A stretch of 64,000 nt of DNA, taken from contig CAYPPG010000024.1 in assembly GCA_964412555.1 (NCBI GenBank), positions 1 to 64,000 on the forward strand. Reading direction: 5' to 3'. The position numbers were made by a program, and so were the translations under genes. This document shows, in pieces, positions 50,031 to 58,422 of the stretch; positions within the stretch are counted from its first letter, which is position 1, and every line of letters begins with the position of its first letter. This DNA comes from CAYPPG01 sp964412555 (lineage in GTDB: Bacteria; Hinthialibacterota; Hinthialibacteria; Hinthialibacterales; Hinthialibacteraceae). The notes below the pieces were generated by a model. It made no database searches. It saw nothing but the letters and a program-made list of their open reading frames with translations, and had not been told where the DNA came from.

Positions 50031-53000
50031 TTAGTAGATCATCCAACCGGAAACGTGAACCTCGTTCAACAAATCAATTCCCTTGACGCTGTTGCCGGAG
50101 AGGGGTATCGCCCCGTCATTCAACCGCGTCAACCGTTCGTCGATTGCAACGAGAACACTCCCGGACGGTTCCCCGCTTCCAATCCACTTGAAGCGGACGG
50201 AGACGACATTTGTAGGATGGGTTGGCGACCCATCAATCGGCACCCCCAACGCTCCCGCCAGAATAAACAACCCATCCTGGGAAGCATTCGTAGCCATCAA
50301 ACTCATCGCATCGTTTACTAACAAACAGGTATCCTCTTCGACGACTGCCACCTGTGCAGGATCGAACCGCAATCCTAATTTCACGCCGCATAGACCGTTC
50401 GCATCATCGACTGCAAACCGAACAACCCAACTCTTTCCATCCGGCGCGGCGATTACCGAAGTGGACAACTCACGATCCATGATATATCCCCTATCCCGTG
50501 ACCGTTTCGCAGCCTTCCCGCTCGGTGTATAATCCGGCCCCCAATTATCTTCGTTCGTATCCGCGGGGAAATAATCAATGAGCAGCGCATACTGCTGCAG
50601 AATGAGCGACGCGTCTACTGTTGCGATGGTTTGATCCCAATTTACGTCACCCGCAGGGGTGAAGAACGGGTCGTCTTCGATCGGGACGGGGAAATATTCT
50701 GTATAATAGCGTTGATCATATTCCGGATATTCGCTCGGTGGGAATGCGGGGAAATAGGTGATACGTGAGACGTCGTATTGGAGGATGAGTGAGGCGTCTA
50801 CTGAGCCGACGGTGCCGTTGTCGTTCATGTCACCCCATAGATATATGGGGTAGGCAATGATCTTGAACGGTTTGGTCGCTGAGACGTTGATCCCGCCGTA
50901 AAGGATTCCGCCGTTATCGTAAATCGCGGCGGATGAATTGACGATCCCGTGCGCATCCAATGCCGGTGTGAAGGTGAGTGAGCCGGTCGGCGAATCGATA
51001 GCCGGCGGAGTGGCGAAGAAAGCCGGTTGATCGCTGTTTGTCATAAAGAAGAGCGCTTGACTCGCTTCGTTGAGCGGTCCGGCCTTTATCCCCGTCGCCC
51101 ATGCGATCACCTCTTCCGTCAGTGCCGAATCATTCACGAACGCCACCGTTGCGCCGGGAATGAAATCGGGCGCGTCGTTCACCGGTGTGACCGAGATCAC
51201 GAAATTGCTTGGGGAGGATGAATCGATCCCTCCGCTGAGTGTACCGCCGTTATCCTTCAGGATCACTGTGACCACTGCGTTGCCGAACGCATCATCGGCA
51301 GGGGTATATGTCAAGGCGCCTGAAACATCGATGGCTGGTAAGGCCTCAAAGAGCGCCAGGTTGGTATTCGTCACGTCAAAGATCAAACTTTGACCGGATT
51401 CATCCGGCGGTCCCGCCTCACCCGTCGCGAATCCGATGACGGTCTGTGCGCTGGCGTCTTCCAGCACTGCCTGATTCGGGCCGAGTGTCAAAATCGGCGC
51501 GTCGTTTACCGGTTGGACGGTGATGGTAAATTCTTTTGTGGCCGATTCGTTCACACCGCCGTATTCCACGCCGCCGTTATCGATGAGCTGGATTGCAACT
51601 GTTGCTGATCCGTTCTGATCCGGTGCGGGAGTATACCGTAATGTGCCGGTGGCATCTACTGACGGTGTCGCAGAAAAGAGCGCGTCGTTGCTGGTCCATG
51701 TCAAAAATGTCAGTTCCTGCCAGGCTTCATCATCCGGACCGGCTTCAATTCCTGTCGCCCAGCCGATAATCTCCTGGGGGGCGGCATCTTCGACAATCAC
51801 TTGATCCGGCCCGGCCGTGAATTTCGGCGGATCGTTGACCGGTGTGGCGGAAATCACGAAGTGATACGGTGAGGAATAATTGATTCCGCCACTTGCTGTC
51901 CCTCCATTATCGTACAGCGTAGCTGTCACATGCGCAATCCCATTCCTATCGGGAGCAAGGGTGAATTGGAGCGTTCCGGTGGGGATTTGAATGATTGGCG
52001 TGGCGGAGAACAGCGCTTCGTTGGTGTATTCGTACATGAAAAACAGTGATTGTGTCGCTTCGGATGGCGGACCGGCTGAGAAGTTCGTTGCCCAGCCAAT
52101 GATTTCCTGGGCGGGGGAATCTTCTGCCAGCAACAGCACATAATACGGATATCCGTCAAATGAAGGTGGATCGTTGACTTCCCAGATGTGAATGAAAAAT
52201 GTCTGCGAAGCCGACGTATCGATACCCCCGTCCGCCGTGCCGCCGTTGTCGATGAGTGTTACGGTTACGGAAGCATCGCCTACCTCATCCGGTGCCGGTG
52301 TGAAACGCAGTTCGCCGTTCGGATCGATGGTGGGTGTGGCGGAAAAGAGTGTGTCGTTGCTTGTGGTTACGATAAACGAAACGGACTGTACTGACTCGTC
52401 CGCAGGTCCAGGTGAAATACTCGTTGCCCAATTTGCTTGGACATACTCACCCGAATCTTCGAACACACCCACGTTATTGCCTTTCGTGAAGGAGGGCGGA
52501 TCGTTCACCGGTGTCGCGGTGATGGTGAAATGATACGGCGTCGAGGCATCGATGCCGCCATGCGCCGTCCCGCCGTCGTCATAGAGAATCGCCGTCGCAT
52601 CAGCGACTCCGTTCGCGTTCAGCGCCGTGGTAAAGCGTAGTGTTCCCGACGCATCGATTGCCGGGCCTGTGGAGAAGAGACTCGGTTTATTGGTCTCCAC
52701 CTCAAACCAAAGTGTTTGGCTGGCTTCGTACGGAATCCCCGCGGAAATATCCGTCGCCCAATTCTGGACTTCCTGCACTCCGGTATCTTCAAGGACAACT
52801 TGATTTGCCCCGCCGGTGAAGGATGGCTGATGATTCGGTCCGAAGACGGTTGCATTCCAAGGCTGTAAATCGACAGTGATGTCGTCTTCGTTGATGCTTG
52901 TCAAGGATGAATTGAAGGTGACCGGAATCACCGTGTCATCCTCCAATGAACCGTTTATCAGCATGCTGAATTTCAGTAATGTTCCGTTCCCCGGTCCCAA

Positions 53001-56000
53001 CGGATCGCCTTCACTTGCCGCTGTGCAAATCAACTGCCCGGACGGGGAGGCGTCGTTCACATATGGCCCGTACCATAAGGCGCAGGAGGTTCCACTGATC
53101 GAAGCGGAGCCTGGGACATAGGTGATCTGATTCGGGTCGTAATCGAGGGCGACGCGGTAGCCGATTGTGCCGGTGGCGTCGGAGATGTTGACGGAGAGTT
53201 CGATTTGTTGGGTGCGGTGGACGGTGGGATTAGAAGGAGTTATGTACAGAACCGGTATAGTTGACGACTGGTTAATTGAAAACATTCCATCACTCACATC
53301 AAAAGGCATACCATCCGCTGCATCAGAAATTCTCACCAAACAGTTGCTTGACGACACATCCGGCACCAACCAGGCATACGAGCCGGTATTCGGAGTGGAT
53401 TCGATAATCGGTGTCCATGTCGATCCGCCATTGGTGCTGAATTGCAGGCTGATGGAAGTGATTGAAGGTGAGGCTGAGTAAACGATATTTTGCGTTGTAC
53501 CAGCCTGCCATCTTTCGCCGCCGTTAGGAGTTACTAAATCAAGAGATGGAGTAGGAGTACCTTCAGTATATACTTGAAGATTATCAAAATAACTTGTTGT
53601 ACCTCCCCCACCTCTACCACTATGAATTCCAACTCTTGAGATACCCGCTGTCCAATCATATCCGTCCAAATATTGTACATTTTGTACTACAAGTGTACTG
53701 TCCATATATAAATCAAAGGTATTGTCAAATGTTCGGTATATCATTTTAAAATGATGCCATTGGCCATCATAATTGGCAAAAGACACCCATCGTTCAGGAA
53801 CGGGAGCATTTTGGTCAAAGTACCACCATTTGTCGGCATCATTTTTCCAAAATACAAAGTAGATGACATTTTCATCACCTATCCAAAAAGCATTATTTGT
53901 TGCTGAACCCAATTTAGGTTTCATATCAATCTCAAAAATAATTGTGCCTTGCGTTTTAGTGAACCATCGGTTAGCATTCCAATCTCCGTTTACTGCTGCT
54001 CCCATTGGTGGGCTTATATATTCCGAACTTTGTGCATAGATTTGACCTCCATTGATTCCTTGTATCCAACCAGGCAATGTTTGGCCATTCGACAAATTAT
54101 TGTAATCCTCGAATATCAAATAATTTCTATTTGATTGAATTGTGAAAATCCCATCACTTACATCAAACGGCATCCCATATCCCGCATCCGCCACTCGTAC
54201 CAAACAGTTGCTCGACGACACATCCGGCACCAACCAGGCATACGAGCCGGTATTCAGAGTCGATTCGACAATCGGTGTCCATGTCGATCCGCCGTCGGTG
54301 CTGAATTGCAAGCTGACGGAAGTGATGGTGGGTGAAGCGGAGTAGATGATGTTTTGGGAGGTTCCTGCTTGCCAGGTTTCGCCGCCATTGGGAGTCTCAA
54401 GTGTGATCGTTTCTTCGGGTGACAACAATTCGTTATAATATACTCCCACATATCCGGAAAAATCGCTGAGTACTACATCTAAATCTTGATCCCCATCCAA
54501 ATCTCCCAGAGCGAGACTGGTTGCCATTTCCGAACCGGTTCCAAATGTGCTTGCACTGATAAAAGTTCCATTCCCCTCATTTTCATAAATCCGATGCAAA
54601 TCATTTTCCATTCCAAGAAGAATATCGAGGTCTTGATCGCCGTCCAAATCCCCAAGCGCCACGCTCGATGTAAAGGATGAGGGGCCAAAAGTGGCGTCGG
54701 CTATGAATTGTCCGCTCCCATTGTTGCGATAAATTTGATTCGCAGTGTTGTAATTGGTTTCGACGATATCCAGGTCTCCATCATTGTCGATGTCACCGAG
54801 CGTCAACTCATATGTAAAACTATCTGTTCCCCCAAATAACGCCTGTTGTGTAAAATATCCTGTTCCATCATTCAGGTAGATTCTATTTTGTTGGTTATGG
54901 TTTCCGACGACGAGATCTAAATCACCGTCGTTGTCGATATCCCCAAAAGCTGTAGACACGCTATCGTTTTCGCCTTGTCCGAGATGCTGATTTTTTGATA
55001 TAAAATGACCAGTACCATCATTCTGATAAATTTCCACACCTGCAAATCCCATCATTCCCACGGCTAAATCGAGATGGCCGTCTCCATTGATATCCCCCAA
55101 TTCGAGTGACATGACGGAATCATCGCCGGGGCCGAAGGGGAAGGTACCTGCATTGAAAAGACCGCTTCCATCATTGAGATACACATAGTTTTGATACATG
55201 TAGCCGGCGACTAAATCGAGATCGTCATCGTTATCTACATCGCCTAGAGTGATATGAATTTCGCCGTCGGTGGCATTGCCGACTGTATCTCCTGCTGTAT
55301 AACTGCAAATTAGATTTCCATTTCCGTCGTTGCGGTGGATAAAAATTTCGTGGCCATCACCGCATGCCTCCACAAGATCCAAATCTCCATCATGATCAAG
55401 ATCACCGAGGACAACCGAGCGAGAGGGATTCGAATTCCCTATCGCTTGCGTCACTGTATTTAATTCAGCTGGCCCCGAAGAAGATTTCGCCATAAACTGC
55501 CAAACATACGGTGTAGCCATATTCACCATATCCACGCTCTGCACTCCCGTTGCCAATGTCACTTCCACTTTCTCCCCCGGCTTCAAATCATTTGTCGGAT
55601 CAAACAGCAATTGGCTATAACTATCGACGGAATATGTTCCCTCCAATTTCCCTGTCATCGAACCATGGACACTGAACACATCCGATGCGGCATTGAGTAT
55701 GCCGGCGTTGAATCCTGCTGTGACGTTCACGGTTGTCGCGGCGCTGATTGCATTGGCTAGAGGGAAGACGGAGAGGAGTTCCGGAGGAGTGAGTGGGCTT
55801 TCTACATCGATATCGTCGATCTCGATATCGAGTGTATTCCCCCCATCCTGCTCAACAATGGTTACTTTGTCTAATTTGTTCCATCCCGAGAAAGAAATAT
55901 TGGTGGCTGCCCCCCAATTGAGGGTAACATTTTGGGTATAAACGGGTGTTCCTCCTCCATCAAGATATCCTCTTATTTGCACATTCAAGTCACTTGATAA

Positions 56001-56336
56001 GGACCCCAAAACAAAACTATTCAGTTTGAAGTCATTACCATCCGTATCATAAAAACTGACTTCAGATACTTGATTATAATTTGGAGAGGGATTTACATAC
56101 AATAACGAATTATCAGCACCGCTGGAAAGGATTCCGTTATTGAGTATCTTTACATCATCCGGACCATCGTCTGTAAACGAAAAATCACCAAAGATTACAG
56201 GTTTACTGTATGAACCAACGGATGCAGAATCAAAATTTTGATCTGCAGGGGGAGCCGCCCAGGCAGAGGCTGTAACCAACAGACAAATCAGGCAAATCGA
56301 CAAACGTACGTACGGGGAGATGGGGTTTTCTTTCAT
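50031..56336 (-). CDS. Giant secreted FG-GAP/cadherin-like/cohesin/dockerin protein
   Basis: A 2101-residue exported protein. Order of modules: signal peptide (1-28, ending AWAAPP); N-terminal beta-domain (to about 170); Ig-like SbsA-type domain (about 175-285); seven FG-GAP/VCBS blades with calcium-type motifs such as GDLDHDGDLDLV (about 295-640); TPNGGE domain (about 648-733); LamG-like domain (about 735-932); second, nearly identical TPNGGE domain (about 936-1022); cohesin-like domain (about 1025-1160); six cadherin-like repeats of about 110 residues (about 1166-1828); a dockerin-like pair (GDMNDNGTVGSVDASLIL and GDVNWDQTIATVDASLIL, about 1835-1920); and a C-terminal second cohesin-like domain (about 1945-2101). 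AAGGAG lies 8 nt before ATG 56336. Likely a cell-surface or extracellular scaffold/adhesin; no anchoring signal is seen. Partner specificity unknown. Confidence 0.9.
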   Translation of the reverse strand: MKENPISPYVRLSICLICLLVTASAWAAPPADQNFDSASVGSYSKPVIFGDFSFTDDGPDDVKILNNGILSSGADNSLLYVNPSPNYNQVSEVSFYDTDGNDFKLNSFVLGSLSSDLNVQIRGYLDGGGTPVYTQNVTLNWGAATNISFSGWNKLDKVTIVEQDGGNTLDIEIDDIDVESPLTPPELLSVFPLANAISAATTVNVTAGFNAGILNAASDVFSVHGSMTGKLEGTYSVDSYSQLLFDPTNDLKPGEKVEVTLATGVQSVDMVNMATPYVWQFMAKSSSGPAELNTVTQAIGNSNPSRSVVLGDLDHDGDLDLVEACGDGHEIFIHRNDGNGNLICSYTAGDTVGNATDGEIHITLGDVDNDDDLDLVAGYMYQNYVYLNDGSGLFNAGTFPFGPGDDSVMSLELGDINGDGHLDLAVGMMGFAGVEIYQNDGTGHFISKNQHLGQGENDSVSTAFGDIDNDGDLDLVVGNHNQQNRIYLNDGTGYFTQQALFGGTDSFTYELTLGDIDNDGDLDIVETNYNTANQIYRNNGSGQFIADATFGPSSFTSSVALGDLDGDQDLDILLGMENDLHRIYENEGNGTFISASTFGTGSEMATSLALGDLDGDQDLDVVLSDFSGYVGVYYNELLSPEETITLETPNGGETWQAGTSQNIIYSASPTITSVSLQFSTDGGSTWTPIVESTLNTGSYAWLVPDVSSSNCLVRVADAGYGMPFDVSDGIFTIQSNRNYLIFEDYNNLSNGQTLPGWIQGINGGQIYAQSSEYISPPMGAAVNGDWNANRWFTKTQGTIIFEIDMKPKLGSATNNAFWIGDENVIYFVFWKNDADKWWYFDQNAPVPERWVSFANYDGQWHHFKMIYRTFDNTFDLYMDSTLVVQNVQYLDGYDWTAGISRVGIHSGRGGGGTTSYFDNLQVYTEGTPTPSLDLVTPNGGERWQAGTTQNIVYSASPSITSISLQFSTNGGSTWTPIIESTPNTGSYAWLVPDVSSSNCLVRISDAADGMPFDVSDGMFSINQSSTIPVLYITPSNPTVHRTQQIELSVNISDATGTIGYRVALDYDPNQITYVPGSASISGTSCALWYGPYVNDASPSGQLICTAASEGDPLGPGNGTLLKFSMLINGSLEDDTVIPVTFNSSLTSINEDDITVDLQPWNATVFGPNHQPSFTGGANQVVLEDTGVQEVQNWATDISAGIPYEASQTLWFEVETNKPSLFSTGPAIDASGTLRFTTALNANGVADATAILYDDGGTAHGGIDASTPYHFTITATPVNDPPSFTKGNNVGVFEDSGEYVQANWATSISPGPADESVQSVSFIVTTSNDTLFSATPTIDPNGELRFTPAPDEVGDASVTVTLIDNGGTADGGIDTSASQTFFIHIWEVNDPPSFDGYPYYVLLLAEDSPAQEIIGWATNFSAGPPSEATQSLFFMYEYTNEALFSATPIIQIPTGTLQFTLAPDRNGIAHVTATLYDNGGTASGGINYSSPYHFVISATPVNDPPKFTAGPDQVIVEDAAPQEIIGWATGIEAGPDDEAWQELTFLTWTSNDALFSATPSVDATGTLRYTPAPDQNGSATVAIQLIDNGGVEYGGVNESATKEFTITVQPVNDAPILTLGPNQAVLEDASAQTVIGFATGEAGPPDESGQSLIFDVTNTNLALFEALPAIDVSGALTYTPADDAFGNAVVTVILKDNGGTLSGGIDSSSPSNFVISVTPVNDAPDFIPGATVAFVNDSALTEEVIAWATGIKAGPLNEASQALFFMTNSDQPAFFATPPAIDSPTGSLTFTPALDAHGIVNSSAAIYDNGGILYGGINVSATKPFKIIAYPIYLWGDMNDNGTVGSVDASLILQYDVSRITYFPAFPPSEYPEYDQRYYTEYFPVPIEDDPFFTPAGDVNWDQTIATVDASLILQQYALLIDYFPADTNEDNWGPDYTPSGKAAKRSRDRGYIMDRELSTSVIAAPDGKSWVVRFAVDDANGLCGVKLGLRFDPAQVAVVEEDTCLLVNDAMSLMATNASQDGLFILAGALGVPIDGSPTHPTNVVSVRFKWIGSGEPSGSVLVAIDERLTRLNDGAIPLSGNSVKGIDLLNEVHVSGWMIY
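50853..52838 (-). repeat. Six cadherin-like repeats inside the giant protein gene
   Basis: Six tandem units of about 330 nt. Each encodes N-D/H-x-P-x-F-x-x-G near the start, an E/N-D pair, WAT/FAT-x-x-x-AGP, LFSATP-like, and a YDNGGT-x-x-GGI-like end. Protein similarity between units is clear while the DNA has diverged, so the expansion is old. Confidence 0.85.
53271..53531 (-). repeat. TPNGGE module, copy B
   Basis: 261-nt module encoding TPNGGERWQAGTTQNIVYSAS to DVSDGMFSI. Long stretches of its DNA are identical to copy A at 54138-54395, notably around the segment encoding NTGSYAWLVPDVSSSNCLVR. Confidence 0.9.
54138..54395 (-). repeat. TPNGGE module, copy A
   Basis: 258-nt module encoding TPNGGETWQAGTSQNIIYSAS to DVSDGIFT. 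High DNA identity with copy B indicates recent duplication or gene conversion; the two copies bracket a LamG-like domain coded by visibly more AT-rich DNA. Confidence 0.9.
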
Positions 56337-56672
56337 TTTTGTGCTCCTTACACAGAATGGTAAAACAATGGAATCGTATCGATGAATGTGTATTCTTGAT
56401 GCAAAATGCAAAAAATATCCAAATCAACATGACATGACATTTCTGATTGTTTTCTACAATATTCGTGTAGCAAAGTCAACAGATAAAATCAAAAAATATC
56501 GATAAAAATGATTGCTAGAAATTTGAAATCAAGAGAGAATAAAAAAAAATCAAATTACTCATTCTATAACGGAAAGGAAAGTAACTTTATACGAATCAAG
56601 GATTGCTATTGTGTATTCTTGGAGAGAAAGGCAATCCTAATTATAATGATTTGGAAAAATAGGTTTTTTGAA
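56337..56672. other. Intergenic region between divergent giant-protein and CocE-like genes
   Basis: About 340 AT-rich nt. The right part holds a promoter for the CocE-like gene (TTGGAG 56619-56624, TATAAT 56642-56647). An open frame entering from 56508 is not coding, because it begins upstream of that promoter and has no protein-like features. No convincing promoter for the minus-strand giant gene was picked out. Confidence 0.5.
56619..56647 (+). promoter_or_regulatory. Promoter of the CocE-like hydrolase gene
   Basis: TTGGAG (56619-56624), 17-nt spacer and consensus TATAAT (56642-56647). Transcription would start near 56654, which rules out longer versions of the downstream frame. Confidence 0.65.
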
Positions 56673-56690
56673 ATGAGATTGGTTATAAAG

Positions 56691-58418
56691 ATGCGAAAGA
56701 TCGAATTAAATATTATTGTTTGGATTGCATGTTTTCTTTTCGTGATTCATTATTCTCATTCAGGTGAATATGCAAATATCGTTAAGAATAATCTTTCCAA
56801 ATTGATTGAAAAGAAATCTGCTATTCAAAAACAAGCCGCATCCAGCGAAACCGTCATGATGCCGATGCGGGATGGTGTTCGCTTGTCGACATCGATCTAT
56901 AAACCATCATCCGGTGCTCCTTGGCCGGCGGTTTTGGTGCGGACGCCGTATGGAAAAGAAACTTTTTCGGATCTCCAAGTGTTGAACCTTGCCGGTTATG
57001 TGTTTGTCGTGCAGGATGTTCGGGGTCGATATGGATCGGAGGGGGAAGATCATATCTTTCGTGCCGATGGGTGGGGGGAGTTGCAGGACGGATACGATTC
57101 GGTCGAGTGGATCGCCGCTCAGCCCTGGTGCAACGGCAAAATCGGTACTTGGGGGCCTTCGGCGCAGGGGATTCTTCAAGGATTCGCTGCCGCCGCGGTG
57201 CCGCCTCATTTGACCTGCCAGGTTATGGCTTTCACGTTGTCCAATGTGTACCGCCACGCCGCGTATCAAAACGGTGTCTATCGAAAATCGTTGATCGAAG
57301 GGTGGCTGCTGGGGAAGGGAATGGATCATATTCTGCCGGAGTTTTTGGCGCAACCGTTTGAAACCGAATTTTGGGACACGTATAACATTTCTTCCCGCCA
57401 TTCGGTGATCGATGTTCCCGCGCTGTATTTCGGCGGTTTTTATGACTGTTTTTCTCAAGGTACCCTCGATGATTTCACCGGCCGGCAGACGAACGGTGCA
57501 CCAAGGGCGCGGGGGAATCAGAAATTGATTATGGGGCCGTGGGTGCATATCAATGAGTTTTCCCAACAGCAGGGGCAGCTGACTTTTCCGCCCAATTCGG
57601 TTTTTGTCCGTGAATTGGAAAAAACGATCCAATGGTTCAACTATTGGCTCAAAGGTGAGCAAAACGGCATCATGGATGAAGCCCCGGTTCAGTATTATGT
57701 CATGGGCGACGTGGATGATCCGAATGCGCCGGGGAACGAATGGAGAAATGGAGACATATGGCCGCCTGCCTCGAAAGAGATTCCGTTTTATCTTACCTCT
57801 GACAACGGTCTTACTTTTTCACCTGCCGAAAGGGAGCACACAATTCCCCTTTTCATGAATCCGGATGAGCCGGTGCCGACGATCGGCGGCATGAATTTGC
57901 AACTTCCCGCAGGACCTTTTGATCAGCGCTCTCTCGAATCGAGAGACGATGTATTGGTGTTTTCCACCGAACCCTTATCGGTACCGGTGGAAATCATCGG
58001 TAGAATCAAGGCAATTCTCTATGCCGAATCAAACTTGACCGGTAACGACATTACCGTACGTCTTACGGATGTCTATCCCGATGGCCGCTCGATGCTGGTT
58101 TGCGACGGTGTCGCGCGAGCGGGTTTCCGTGAATCCTATCGTGAGTCGATTCCGATCACACGGGGGGAGGTTTATCGCTATGAAGTGGATTTATGGAGCA
58201 GTGCCATTGTGTTCAACCGTGGGCATCGCATTTGTATCTTGATCGCCAATACGAATTATCCGCGTTTTGATCTGAATTCAGTCTATTTGAAACTTGGGGA
58301 AAACGGTTTGCCAAACCAAGCGGAAACGATCATTCATGCATCGCAAGAGTATCCATCCCATCTACTCCTGCCGGTGACAAGTGGTATGACAGGTGTGGAT
58401 GAGTGGAAGAATTTTTGA
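56691..58418 (+). CDS. Secreted CocE/NonD family alpha/beta hydrolase
   Basis: A 575-residue exported hydrolase of the X-Pro dipeptidyl-peptidase (S15)/CocE type. A signal peptide (MRKIELNIIVWIACFLFVIHYSHS) opens it; ATG 56691 is chosen, with in-frame ATG 56673 possible. The N-terminal fold starts with MMPMRDGVRLSTSIYKP. The nucleophile elbow is GTWGPSAQGILQ (S157), the acid is in GGFYDCFSQGT and the His in GPWVHINEF. The C-terminal jelly-roll begins around residue 400 and includes RSMLVCDGVARAGFRES and HRICILIANTNYPRFDLN, typical of the family. Characterised members hydrolyse esters, amides (cocaine, beta-lactam acyl groups) or Xaa-Pro peptides; the substrate here is unknown. Its stop lies 4 nt from the stop of the convergent CotH gene. 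Confidence 0.88.
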   Translation: MRKIELNIIVWIACFLFVIHYSHSGEYANIVKNNLSKLIEKKSAIQKQAASSETVMMPMRDGVRLSTSIYKPSSGAPWPAVLVRTPYGKETFSDLQVLNLAGYVFVVQDVRGRYGSEGEDHIFRADGWGELQDGYDSVEWIAAQPWCNGKIGTWGPSAQGILQGFAAAAVPPHLTCQVMAFTLSNVYRHAAYQNGVYRKSLIEGWLLGKGMDHILPEFLAQPFETEFWDTYNISSRHSVIDVPALYFGGFYDCFSQGTLDDFTGRQTNGAPRARGNQKLIMGPWVHINEFSQQQGQLTFPPNSVFVRELEKTIQWFNYWLKGEQNGIMDEAPVQYYVMGDVDDPNAPGNEWRNGDIWPPASKEIPFYLTSDNGLTFSPAEREHTIPLFMNPDEPVPTIGGMNLQLPAGPFDQRSLESRDDVLVFSTEPLSVPVEIIGRIKAILYAESNLTGNDITVRLTDVYPDGRSMLVCDGVARAGFRESYRESIPITRGEVYRYEVDLWSSAIVFNRGHRICILIANTNYPRFDLNSVYLKLGENGLPNQAETIIHASQEYPSHLLLPVTSGMTGVDEWKNF

Positions 58419-58422
58419 TTAT

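Noticed and set aside
56907..57662. 251-codon open frame antisense to the CocE-like gene
   Set aside because: Covers the catalytic core of the hydrolase on the other strand and shows no protein-like features of its own.
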